Assembly (NCBI GenBank): GCA_013115135.1
Contig: JABANP010000644.1
Span: forward strand, 1 to 25,203
DNA length: 25,203 bases
Source: Perkinsus olseni
Lineage: Eukaryota; Perkinsozoa; Perkinsida; Perkinsidae
Reading direction: 5' to 3'
The translations under genes and the position numbers were made by a program. How positions within the stretch are numbered: the first letter of the stretch is position 1; every line of letters begins with the position of its first letter. The notes beneath the pieces were generated by a model. That model was not told the DNA's origin and searched no databases. It saw nothing but the letters and a program-made list of their open reading frames with translations. Positions 1 through 8,573 of the stretch are shown in pieces.

Positions 1-405
1 ACGAGTCGTTCAGCGTGATCGTGATGCTCCGTCACGATTCGTATCCTAGAGTCAGGATTCACCATCTGTAAAGTCCTGGAGTTGGGCATCACGACCTCCG
101 GAGCTCCTAGTAAAGTTGAGGAAGACATATACAACCTGCTTCTGTGGGACTTGAAACCTAACGTTGAGCTGCGCTGGTCCTGTCATGGAGCGAGCTCAGG
201 GCGGTTGAAAGTTAATCACGAGGCGTGGAAATAGTGCTCGGAGACCTCCCCGCGGTTACTCCCGGAAACTCCTCGACTGAGACTCCTATGCATGTCGTTG
301 AGCCTTAGTCATAGCGGTTACTTTCGCCCACCATCCCACCCTCAACCGAGTAGCATGGGTGGCATACTCTCTAGGTAGTGTAGCCTAGGACGCATACGAG
401 AGAGT
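1..405. repeat. Left copy (R1) of the long direct repeat at the window ends
   Basis: Bases 1-405 recur in the same orientation at 24803-25203, with only scattered substitutions and a few short indels near 355-375. The left copy begins at the first base of the window, so its true left end is unseen. The right copy stops at the window edge, so the repeat may extend past 405 towards the first secreted-protein gene. I see no convincing coding frame in it and no LTR-type TG...CA ends or terminal inverted repeats, so I read it as a duplicated intergenic or array unit rather than a recognised transposon. Confidence 0.9.
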
Positions 406-905
406 ACGTCGCAGGTCGATGCTACTCTGCCAATCAACCCAATCCGCCATGCTTCTTGAGTTATTGTAGTAGGCGTTGATCTCGAACGTCGGGTCGATGA
501 ACGGTTGATTATGCAACAAAGCGGCCTGGAGGCTTCGGGTGCTGCTACTCTACCGTCTCTATCTGGTATTGTCGTGCGAGAGAACGCTTGCTCGAGCGCT
601 CGCCATGCTTGATTGTCGCTCGTCTCATGCGACTGAGCGGCGTTGGAATTCCCACGCCCGAGGGGCCTCTGAGCACTTGCTCAGGCTTCGGATTGAGACG
701 TGAGGTGCGGCTACGCTACTGTCGGAGTGACAATCCAAGCCCGAAGGGGTGATATCCTCCCGTGAGGCTGCCCAGCGGCTCGTCCACGGCCAGTGACAGT
801 GGCAGCGTCACCCCTCATCATGATGATAGCGAGAGATCAGTGGACTGCTTGTCTAGCTTCGGAGCCCCTCTTGAAGTTCTGTTGATTCCCGTCCCAACTT
901 GTGGC
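406..905. other. Non-coding stretch upstream of secreted gene D1
   Basis: No reading frame here looks protein-like. It contains an imperfect 27-base motif at 634-660 that recurs upstream of gene B, and a short inverted repeat, CTGAGC-ACTT-GCTCAG, at 669-684. The region could be the continuation of repeat R1 plus the promoter and leader of the gene starting at 906. Confidence 0.5.
634..660 (+). promoter_or_regulatory. Shared upstream element (copy 1)
   Basis: The core TGAGCRGCRTTGGAATTCC recurs at 3917-3943. Over 27 bases the two copies differ at five positions, all transitions. This copy lies 272 bases before the start codon of D1; the other lies 258 bases before gene B. Similar position upstream of two members of one family suggests a promoter or leader element, but it could simply be residual similarity between duplicated flanks. 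Confidence 0.35.
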
Positions 906-1796
906 ATGAAGACACCGTATGGCGTGGCGCTTGCCGCGCTATCCCTCTGGGCCTCGTTACCGGCTGCCTCAGCTGTTCGTGCATCTGCAGCCGACAGTGG
1001 CAGTCTGAAAGTAAAACGCTGAAGGCCTTTGCATCGCCTTCGTGAGCTCTCCTTGTTAGGCCAAGTACAACATAACGAAAATGACACACGGGAACTCCTG
1101 CATAGCTGTCGGACCGCAGTTCACGTGGCAGTTCGAGCTTCTCAAGGGAACTCTGAGAACGCTTTCCTTACATTGCCCAGATTCCGAGTTCCATATGTAA
1201 GGTCGAAGGTCGAGGCCTTTGCTGTCGAACTTGTCTTTTTGCCAGGGTGGCCGATCCCCCAGGGTATGCTCAAGGGGATTCCGACTTGCTTCTGTAGGCC
1301 AGAGTATCGAGGATATTTCTGTGGAACCTTGTTCGCTTCTTGCCAGAGTGACGGATCCCCCGAGTATGTTCAAAGGGCTGCGAGCATCGAGAGACTGGGC
1401 ATCACTTACGAAACTACTGACTTTTACAATGGAAGCACAGTCCGCGATCCACTGTACGAAAAGCAGATCTCCTTCCCACAAATACTAACGGACGAAGGCT
1501 GCCTCTCTGCGGCGAGAATGATTCACAGCAGATTTCAGAGTGATTCAGAAAGTCTCGAAACTTATGGCACCCCTTCTTCTACGATATCGCCCAGTACGAC
1601 ATGGCTGTTGAGAAACTCCAAGTTAAGACTGTGTAAGGCGTACAAAGGCCTCGTTGAGCGGTACGGGCTCGCAGCCGTCATTTTCCCGGTGCTCGACCAG
1701 GGAACCCGGATGACGGCAGCCTCCTCAACTTCGCGAGTAGCGTTGAAGTCTCAGCTCATGCGCTGCGATCCACTGACTCTTTTTCTTCGTTTATAA
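906..1796 (+). pseudogene. Secreted family member D1 (small secreted protein, frame broken)
   Basis: Function unknown. Exon 1 (906-1010) encodes a signal peptide of about 23 residues (MKTPYGVALAALSLWASLPA...). After a phase-0 intron (1011-1059), exon 2 (1060-1196, 137 nt) carries the family motif: Cys, six residues, FTW, twelve residues, SLHC, then PDSEFH. A phase-2 intron follows. Exon 3 runs to the stop at 1796 and holds DPLYEKQI and the C-terminal RLCKAYKGLVERY. The exon 3 entry is odd: the acceptor region is present twice, near 1241-1290 and 1341-1390, and the second copy lacks one base in a C run, so neither copy joins exon 2 to the downstream frame cleanly. The paralogue D2 (23848) has an identical exon 2 length and the same splice phases. 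Either a decaying gene or an assembly error. Confidence 0.6.
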
Positions 1797-1998
1797 GTTG
1801 TTTGCATCATGTGGCATCGACGTTCAAGGTGTTCGCGCATGTTCCCTGTTGAGTTGCTCTTTGGGACAGGAATGGGAATATCATTGACCATCGGTTGCTG
1901 TCGATTTGGGATCCCTTGTTCTCTGTATTGAATCGGAAGTAACTCTCGCGACAGTGATGGAAACAGCCTCTCGTTACTAGGCAATCTGTCGTTCTCTA

Positions 1999-2859
1999 AT
2001 GACCCTAGGCCAGTTGCTGCTCGTCGGGCTATCCCTCTTCTATACCCCACGGGCGTTGACCTCCATTCGTTGGCGGAACAGAGGCACGGGGGTCAGCAAA
2101 GGTGATGGTAGCCGTACATCGACGAAGAGCGTGCGAGGGAATTCGTGGAGGAGACGAGAGAGCAGCAGCAGCAGCAGCACGGAATCGGCAGACAGCTTAG
2201 ACGGCGCCCTCATGTCGACGGAAGGCTCCGCTCCGAGCCAGGTAACCGTCGATTTCCCTGACAACATACCGGCCATGATCAGTCTTCACTGCCCGTGCGT
2301 GATTCACTCTACGAGCGCATATGGTACTCTCGTCAGGGCCCCTTCAAAGCAAGGTTGCTGGAGAACCAACAATGCCGCATGTTCGAGGCGGGCTTCCACT
2401 GGCTCTACCACATAACTGACAACTCCGTGTACACCACTTCTCTGAGTTGTACCGGATGAACATCAACGCGACTTTCATTTCCAGTTGTAAGCGGCGGTAT
2501 CTTCCCCTTCCACCCTGCGGTTCCACCAGTAGTGACGTTGAGGAACTTTCCTGGCTCGTAATCAGTTTGATGCGCTTTTTCAGCAACGACGAGCATGCTT
2601 TGAAGATCGCGATGGCCGATGACGATCACTCTGTTGCCAACTCGGATCTCAAGGATCCTTTTGCTTTTCGAGAAGAGTTTCTGCAACTCGGCCACTCTCG
2701 GATGATGATTGCTGGACAGCGGCTGAAAATGTTTATGACGTGATTGATGGCTCGGCGGACTCAGGGTTGACTCAAAGCAGCGCTGCCGAGTTCACAACCC
2801 GTCTTTGTTCCAAGTACCGTGAGGAAATATTCGGAGACTACTCAACCGAGGAGAGTTGA
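1999..2859 (+). pseudogene. Secreted family member A (three exons, two frame breaks)
   Basis: Function unknown. Exon 1 (1999-2241) encodes a signal peptide (MTLGQLLLVGLSLFYTP...) followed by a basic, serine-rich stretch containing an AGC-repeat serine run. Phase-0 intron 2242-2336. Exon 2 (2337-2486) encodes C-x6-FHW-x12-SLSC. It is 150 nt, whereas B and C both have 149, because an extra G near 2453-2455 breaks the frame just after the second Cys. Phase-2 intron 2487-2583. Exon 3 (2584-2859) starts in frame but shifts again near 2668-2690 before the conserved tail TTRLCSKYREEIFGD. Two independent breaks make a pseudogene likely, though sequencing indels are common in this window. Start codon context and signal peptide match paralogues B and C. 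Confidence 0.65.
2161..2178 (+). repeat. AGC trinucleotide run
   Basis: Six AGC units, read in frame as polyserine in exon 1 of gene A. Gene C has a shorter, interrupted serine run at the equivalent place, so the run is a length-variable part of the basic/serine linker after the signal peptide. Confidence 0.8.
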
Positions 2860-3633
2860 CATCACTTCCTTTTCTTCTGTGACTGTGTAGGGTGGGCTTG
2901 CAGCGACTGAAGTTGTATCCGCTATCCCTCCATCATGTTCCACTCATCATTGCTGTTGGTGTTCATGTTGTATGTTCTTGTTACGTTAGAGCTGTTAATA
3001 TCGTCGCTCAGGAAGAGCGTTGGGCGGCAATTCCGGTCCTCTTATACGAGGGTATCCACGCGATCCTAGACGGCGTATCCAAGCTCGTGACCCTCATCAA
3101 GAAACGCCGCTGATCTCGACTGTCGCTCCTATCAGAATAATACCACACAACCTACGACTCGTTTGAGCATGGCTCGTAGTTGAACAGAGCGGCGTACACG
3201 AGCTGGGCCTGGGAGCTCTTGTGAAAGCCTCAACACAGGAGCGGGTCGAACTACGCGAAGCCCAGTAAGTGTGAGTTCCGAAGGCCTGTGTGTTTGCCGA
3301 GATGGTTTTCTGGGGTTAAGTCCACTCAATTGTTCTCGAGGGTCCAGTACGATGCCATCTCAGTTAGCTGGTATGATGCCAGACAGATGTTGGGATGAGC
3401 ACCTCTAAAGGCTCTGCCTACCGAAGCGTCTATTCGTTCTGGAGGTTCGAGTTCAAGGTCGGGACGCTTTTCACGTCGTCTGGCAGTGTGCTCACTGAAG
3501 TCCGATTAGGAGATGGCATGCGTTGCCAGAGACGAGGCTAGATGCCGAGCTACTCAGTGCTCTGCATCAACTCTGTAATGAACCGAGACTCATCTCTAGA
3601 ACACGAGTCACACGGTTGTGGCGACAGTCCTGA
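2860..3633. other. Intergenic region after gene A
   Basis: The first part resembles the 3' flank of gene B (both contain a GTGTAG followed by an ATG-x-TCCACTCA stretch), so it is probably the 3' part of the duplicated unit. An open frame at 2892-3113 could encode 73 residues with a hydrophobic start, but nothing supports it beyond being open. From about 3120 to 3633 I see no gene, repeat or hairpin. Confidence 0.4.
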
Positions 3634-3891
3634 TCAGTGATTATTGGTCACAGACAGAAAGCTTCGAAGTATCAGAAGCATCGTGAAGTGAGCTATCGAA
3701 CTATCTTGGAACGTGAGGTCGGGCCAGACACCCCGGAGACCATCAACGAATCTGTCGGAATGCTCCCTCACCAGGAACCAAGACGGTGGGCCCCTCTTAT
3801 CATCATTATCAAGTGCGTCGCGAAAATACGATATTATGTCCTCTCTTTGCAGGCTTGGAAAGTCGTATAGCACTCGCCTTTGAACGCTCAT
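3634..3891 (-). CDS. Possible exon, unrecognised
   Basis: An 85-codon open frame on the minus strand with a protein-like central part (FPSLQREDIISYFRDALDND). I see no clear splice partners on either side and recognise no domain. The plus strand is also open over most of it, so this is weak; it could be chance or a remnant exon. Confidence 0.18.
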   Translation of the reverse strand: MSVQRRVLYDFPSLQREDIISYFRDALDNDDKRGPPSWFLVREHSDRFVDGLRGVWPDLTFQDSSIAHFTMLLILRSFLSVTNNH

Positions 3892-3916
3892 TTTCCATAG
3901 GCATGCCTCACGTGCG

Positions 3917-3943
3917 TGAGCAGCATTGGAATTCCTACGCTCA
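3917..3943 (+). promoter_or_regulatory. Shared upstream element (copy 2)
   Basis: Second copy of the imperfect 27-base motif seen at 634-660, here 258 bases before the start codon of gene B. The five differences are all G/A or C/T. A much weaker look-alike (CAGCAGGCCAATTC) lies about 300 bases upstream of gene C. Confidence 0.35.
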
Positions 3944-4174
3944 AGGAGTCACGGGAGTCAGTAAATTTCTTTTCAGGCAGACCCGATAGTGTTCGGTTCC
4001 GCCACGAGAAGCAGGTGCGCGGCAGCTTCCACTCTTTCAGACATATGACTGTAGGTTCGTCACCTAGTATGTGCCATACTAGTCATACTGTACGACGCTC
4101 TCCTGGCGATGATGATTGTGACCAGGCCATAACTCGTCATAGTTCGTTTACGCATCGCAATCTCTCGCTCTCCA

Positions 4175-4994
4175 ATGATCCTAAGCCAGTTGCTCCTCGT
4201 CTGGCTATCGACCTTCTACACTCCAGTGGCCTTGACCTCCGCTCGGAAACGTGAGTGGCGCATGCCAACAGAAGGCTCGGGCTTGAGGAAGGTAACGCAT
4301 TTGTCGTTCTCGATCGCACCAAGGCTGCCATTATAGGCTTCAACTACTGCGTCATGTTTCGCATGAGAAGTTCGCATACTCGGCTCTTGTCAGGGCTCCT
4401 TGACAGTGAGCAAGCTGGACGACCAGAAATGCCGCATCTCCCAAGCGGACTTCCACTGGCTCTACTACATTGCGGATAACCACGTCTACACCAATTCTCT
4501 AAGTTGTACCGATGAGAACCATCGCGACTTTCACTTCGAGTTGTAAGCGGCGGTATCTTCTGATCGTCATTTGACTGTTGGGCTTGCTCAACTGTCTTCT
4601 CAACACCTCCATAGGTGGGGCCCAGATCAACCGCTTCATCTTTTCCAGCAACGCCAATCATAGATTGATAATTGCGAGGGCCGACGACGATCGCTCCATC
4701 GAAGATTCGCGCCTCAAGGATCCACTGTTCCCGACTAGAGTTTATGCTAATCGGCCACGCTCCGATCATGGCTGCTGGAGGGCTGCCGAGAATATTTATG
4801 ACGACGTTGTTGAGTTGGAGGGCGTGGACCCCGGCATTCAGTTCACGACCCGTCTCTGTTCCATATACCGCCGAGAAATATTCAAAGTGAAGTCAACTCG
4901 TAAGAGGGACTCGTTCGTTGCGCCCTTTTCCCTTCGATTGTGTAGTGTCGATTTGCCAGGGTCATGCTCCACTCACTATCCCTGTTGTTCATGA
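4175..4994 (+). CDS. Secreted family member B (three exons, intact)
   Basis: Function unknown. Exon 1 (4175-4291) encodes a signal peptide (MILSQLLLVWLSTFYTP...) and a short basic linker, shorter than in A and C. Phase-0 intron 4292-4393. Exon 2 (4394-4542, 149 nt) encodes C-x6-FHW-x12-SLSCTDE and ends in DFHFE. Phase-2 intron 4543-4648. Exon 3 (4649-4994) continues without a break through CWRAAENIYDD to TTRLCSIYRREIF. The reading frame then runs about 35 codons beyond the point where A and C stop. A donor-like GTAAGA near 4902 and an acceptor-like TGTGTAG near 4946 could instead remove part of this tail. The acceptor at 4393 was chosen over a closer AG at 4336 because only it avoids an in-frame stop and aligns with A and C. 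Confidence 0.65.
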
Positions 4995-5312
4995 TGTATC
5001 CTCCACGTAATGCTAGTGTTATTAGTATGGGTACTGAGACTGCCAGTCTTATACTGGACACTCGGTCTTCAATACGGGTCCCAGAAAGTGAGATATCTCA
5101 GAACTCGAGCTGAGTATCCGAGCCTGCGGCCTTTGTCGGAATTATGCCCGTGATCACGTATTTACTCCTGTATTAGAAGATGACGGAAGTTGTGGTCGAT
5201 TTCATCAGTTTATTTGGCCGCCGCCGCGTCTGATTTGAGCGTGTGTGAGTTCTAAGTCCAACCCCGAAAACCGGCTCAGTCAGACTAGCACTGATTTGAG
5301 TAGTAATGAACT
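4995..5312. other. Intergenic region after gene B
   Basis: Resembles the 3' flank of gene A over its first 40 bases or so, then nothing recognisable. No convincing coding frame or structured element. Confidence 0.4.
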
Positions 5313-5600
5313 GTGAGCTCCTCCCTGCTGCGCGTAGCATGGGACCATAACGATCGGCATGGATGCTGCTTCAAGGTCACGAAGCCCTCATTCACATGGT
5401 CGTTCGATTTACTCAGAGTCGATTTCATACAGCATGTGCCTCTTACATCTAGCAGTTGCCCACATAATGTGGAGGATTTATCCTCACTGAGAGCCTCGGA
5501 TCGAAGTCTTGTAGCAGCATTCCCGTTGTCGATCGTCCTGCACCGACATCACACTCTACTAAAGAAAAGCATTCAAAAGGAAAGAACGCCGCCGGGGTGA
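5313..5600 (+). CDS. Possible diverged relative (E) of the D-type secreted proteins
   Basis: A 95-codon open frame whose middle reads CFKVTKPSFTWSFDLLRVD, similar to the D1/D2 exon 2 core (Cys, FTW, F-[DE]-x-[LF]) and with a second Cys cluster at about the right distance. Spacing from the first Cys is off by one and no signal-peptide exon is visible upstream. An acceptor-like CGCGTAG ends just before the similar part (about 5337). I read it as a remnant or very diverged family member; chance similarity is possible. Confidence 0.25.
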   Translation: MSSSLLRVAWDHNDRHGCCFKVTKPSFTWSFDLLRVDFIQHVPLTSSSCPHNVEDLSSLRASDRSLVAAFPLSIVLHRHHTLLKKSIQKERTPPG

Positions 5601-5617
5601 TCAGGAGTCACAGTACT

Positions 5618-5962
5618 ATGGACTCGTACGATTATGGTATGTATCACTTTGATTTCTCCAAAGCTTTCTTCCTGCTTTTGCTGCTCCGGAGCGCCCACGC
5701 AAAACTCATCATCGCAGGCAGGAATGCACTACATTGTCGATGCAACGAGAACAGCAAGGAAACACAAACCGCGGGACAAGTCGTGAATATGCCTGGATGC
5801 TCCCTGGGGCCTTTCTGCGGCCAGCCTTTCCTCCAGCAGTGCTTCTGCAAAAGATTCACGTTGATAAGATTGAATATTCCCTGCGAGCTCATCGTCCACG
5901 CATGCCTGAGGGAACACCTACCTCTCTCAACCTCGTTCAAGAGACGCTACTTCCCCTGCTAG
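5618..5962 (+). CDS. Possible small secreted cysteine-rich protein
   Basis: Function unknown. The frame encodes about 114 residues from the ATG at 5618 or about 107 from the ATG at 5639. Either way the N-terminus is a good signal peptide (DFSKAFFLLLLLRSAHA, AHA|K cleavage site). The mature part of about 87 residues contains nine cysteines, some in CxC and FCG-QCFC arrangements, typical of small disulphide-bonded secreted proteins, and ends with a Cys. Both other frames and the minus strand are open over part of the region, so coding status rests on the signal peptide and the cysteine pattern. I see no intron. Confidence 0.4.
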   Translation: MDSYDYGMYHFDFSKAFFLLLLLRSAHAKLIIAGRNALHCRCNENSKETQTAGQVVNMPGCSLGPFCGQPFLQQCFCKRFTLIRLNIPCELIVHACLREHLPLSTSFKRRYFPC

Positions 5963-6120
5963 CTTGAGTCGGATACTCTGCAACTCAACGGCAGTGACCG
6001 CTGGTGATCGGCACTCGGAGTGTTCTCTAGTCGTTGGTCCGAGCAAGGAGTACGCGACTGGGTAATCCGGCCTACCGGAAGAGACGATGCAGAAAAGGAA
6101 AGGCCTTAGTTGATCTCAGC

Positions 6121-7404
6121 TCAGTCATCGAAGCAGAAAATGCGGACTCCAATAACTGATAGGTTCGTTCTTACATGCTCATAATGTCGTGGCCCGAACG
6201 AAGTTGCCAGAGCAGCGGAGGCGTCTGTGCAGAGGACACCCAGGAGGGGAGTAGGGTATCCTAGACCGTCTGCGACTGCAGTGCATGCACGATGACGTTG
6301 GCGCCCAGTATAGGGAGACGTTTTGGTAGGCTCCCACACCACAGGATATCTGCGGTGAAATTATTGGCCGGCTGTGAGATTCATGCAGCTCCTTCGGGTT
6401 CATCCTCAGTCAAAGCGCTTCGGCGGACGAGCCAGAATTGAGATACTCACATGAGCTCGTTACCTCCCTCCAGATGGGTTGGGCATAGCAAATGTATAGA
6501 GAGATGTATACGCTTCGAGAAGGGACCCCCAAGCTCTCTTCGGCTCCGAAATTACCTACCAATCCTCGCTGCAGCAGGAGGGACGAAAACAAGGCTTGAC
6601 CTGATGCACACCACCGAAGGTGCATGCGATGGGCTTGAGGAGGCGCGACACGTGCTGCTCGTAGCGGTTATACCCTGTGGTTGAGTTGTAGTAGCGCTTG
6701 GACGTGTCCTATGAGGTTGGGTTTGACCGCAGAGGGACTGGGCGATAACTACTTGCGGGTTCTCCAAGTGGAAGCTGCCATGCATGACCGCAGTGAATAT
6801 GCGGAGTAGACGGGGACAGGGCTTGCTGTAGCCACGCCATCATGGCGACCTCCTGAGGTCCAGTGAAGGACACTTCCAGTATTATGAGAAGGGGCGGAAG
6901 ACGCGCCACACTGGTAGGTAAAGTTCTCACCTCGTCGTGGGTTCCGGGAGCCGTCGGATAGGAGCTCGTTATTGAGAATATTACAGAGGAACAGTCGCCG
7001 TCAAAGGAAGCGGCCACCTCTGCAGCGAGCATGAACGCTGCCGTCAAGTTATAACCACCATTGGGGACCTCGGGGGCGCAGGTCTCGTGATACGGGGAGA
7101 TGTAACGAGAGCAACCCTACTGATGACTTTAGTCTCGAGAGCAGGAATTCCCTGTCACTCGCCGTCGCTTGTTGTTGGATAAGTTCCGCTTCGTCGCGCG
7201 CTACTATGACGTTCACGATGTAATAAGAGGGCAGAGAGCGTATCAACACCTGATGCCCGTTCACGGACGCCCACGTCGATGGCAATAGGGGCCCACCTCA
7301 GCTTCAGCGAGGATGTCGCCGCGACGCGTCTCGCTACCAATAGAAGTGGAGCTCGATGAATCCACTATGATGATGACCAGCCTGGGATGGCTCCCCTGGG
7401 AGGG
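6121..7404 (-). CDS. VWA/Cache-domain protein (calcium-channel alpha2-delta or CACHD1-like), 5' end missing
   Basis: Exons on the minus strand join in phase. Exon 7297-7404 carries LVIIIVDSSSSTS, a von Willebrand A strand with the DxSxS metal-site (MIDAS) motif. Introns 7250-7296 and 7069-7120 separate it from exon 7121-7249 (SLPSYYIVNVIVARDEAE...) and the exon starting at 7068 (NGGYNLTAAFMLAAEVAAS, then SSVIFSITS), matching the rest of a VWA fold. Further down come DTSKRYYNSTTGYNRY and cysteine-containing segments, then GYPTPLLGVLCTDASAAL, the typical last strand of a Cache sensor domain. Known VWA-Cache proteins are extracellular and membrane-anchored, binding channels or small ligands; the role here is inference. 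The signal peptide and the N-terminal part expected before the VWA domain are not visible, and exon limits between 6340 and 6830 are uncertain. Confidence 0.55.
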
Positions 7405-7471
7405 CTAGTCGCTATTGAAGCCTCCACGGATGGGACATCACCCGATGCATGGTCGCTAGGAGGGCGGCTAG

Positions 7472-7762
7472 GTATCCGGGAGAGTGCTCCGGGTCTCTGG
7501 CTCCACTGGACTGGCACCCACCGGCGGTCTGTATCAACAATACCATCGGAGGGCATGCCATCCCTCAGGGAAGGAAGTGACGGGACGGCCGGAAAGAGGA
7601 TACCGTTGGGGTTACTCTAGGCCACACTGCTTCCACCCCGAGGCAGCATGCACGAAGGACACCTCGCTGTGTGACGACCCTGCGATGTCGTGCCCGTCGA
7701 AGGACGTCAGACGCTGCATGAGGGTGCGCTATGGAGCTTGCCAAGCATATCCCTACGGATAG
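7472..7762 (+). CDS. Cysteine-rich extracellular-type fragment, unrecognised
   Basis: Two exons join exactly: 7472-7576 and 7621-7762, separated by a 44-base GTGACG...TCTAG intron at phase 2. The product has eight cysteines, six of them regularly spaced (HCFHPEAAC, SLCDDPAMSC, RRCMRV, GACQAY), and ends at 7762. The first exon begins behind an acceptor-like GGCTAG and needs two bases from an upstream exon that I cannot find. The VWA/Cache gene on the other strand begins only about 70 bases away, so this is either a 3' fragment or a gene whose first exon is displaced. The function is unknown; the spacing suggests a disulphide-rich secreted domain. Confidence 0.45.
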   Translation, partial: VSGRVLRVSGSTGLAPTGGLYQQYHRRACHPSGKEVTGRPERGYRWGYSRPHCFHPEAACTKDTSLCDDPAMSCPSKDVRRCMRVRYGACQAYPYG

Positions 7763-8054
7763 GACTCTGTACGGCGGTACACTGAATCCGCCAAGACCTC
7801 GGATAATCTCCTCCGCTTCTGAACCCTGAGTGCGGCTGAGGTCCACGCCAACACTGCGAGGATCGACTCGACCTGGCCAACCTTCTAGCGGTAAGGCCGC
7901 ACTATCTTCGATCGTCGTGCCTGACGATTATCATGGGCACGAACAAAGCAGAGCGCACGGAGGTTTACAGGCGTCTGCAAGGTGGGTTTGAGATGACAAG
8001 TACGTATCGGGCGACTGCTGCGGGAGTTCGCTGAGACTGGATCGGCTGCACTGA
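7763..8054. other. Unassigned region with possible exon pieces
   Basis: A plus-strand stretch near 7848-7890 (HCEDRLDLANLLA) is followed by a donor-like GTAAGG at 7891, so an exon may end there, but I could not connect it in phase to either neighbour. Otherwise nothing recognisable. Confidence 0.25.
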
Positions 8055-8573
8055 ATGAAACGGCGTAAGCAGCTTGGGTGTCAGCCATGTAAACCTAGGA
8101 GGGTGAGCTCTTACGTGAGCTTCGCCTTGGTCACCAGTTATAGCTTGCAAAATCGATGCACCCAGGTCGCGCAGGAGGCTCTCGGCTTTGAGAACTCGCA
8201 AGGCCGCACTATGACGATCACTGAAGGGAAGCACGTTACCAACAGCCAACGCAGCACGCGTTATGTTTTTGGTAATCTCAATATGAGTACTCACTCCTGG
8301 CGGGAGTCTTGCGGTAGAGGATTCAGACTTAACACTCGAAATCTGACGCAGGGACCATGTCGCAATACTGAATTGGCAGCTTATGATTACTCCTGGCTTG
8401 CCGCGCGCTTGTACCGGATCGAGTCCTCGACAGGCAGAGCCTTGTTCGCTTTGAGGGCCTACGGTTTGAGGGTGATGACGGCGTATCGGAAATGGAAGGC
8501 GGCTCAGCAACCGTTCCTCGATCCGCAGCTCAGCACTCATGCGAGGAGGGCAAGGAGCGGTACCGAGAAATAA
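8055..8573 (+). CDS. Possible gene, unrecognised; strand uncertain
   Basis: A 172-codon open frame. The last 60 residues (YDYSWLAARLYRIESSTGRA, then LRVMTAYRKWKAAQQPF) look like real protein, and a donor-like GTAATC near 8272 suggests that part of the middle may be intron. The minus strand is open for 208 codons over the same bases (7965-8591), so the coding strand is not settled. I recognise no domain. It lies tail-to-tail with the minus-strand gene that ends at 8537. Confidence 0.28.
   Translation: MKRRKQLGCQPCKPRRVSSYVSFALVTSYSLQNRCTQVAQEALGFENSQGRTMTITEGKHVTNSQRSTRYVFGNLNMSTHSWRESCGRGFRLNTRNLTQGPCRNTELAAYDYSWLAARLYRIESSTGRALFALRAYGLRVMTAYRKWKAAQQPFLDPQLSTHARRARSGTEK

Noticed and set aside
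818..1087. Minus-strand open frames over D1
   Set aside because: D1 on the plus strand has a signal peptide, in-phase splice sites and a paralogue with identical exon 2 length; the minus frames are shadows.
2892..3113. 73-codon plus-strand frame after gene A
   Set aside because: Hydrophobic start but no paralogue, domain or splice signal; it overlaps sequence resembling the 3' flank of gene B.
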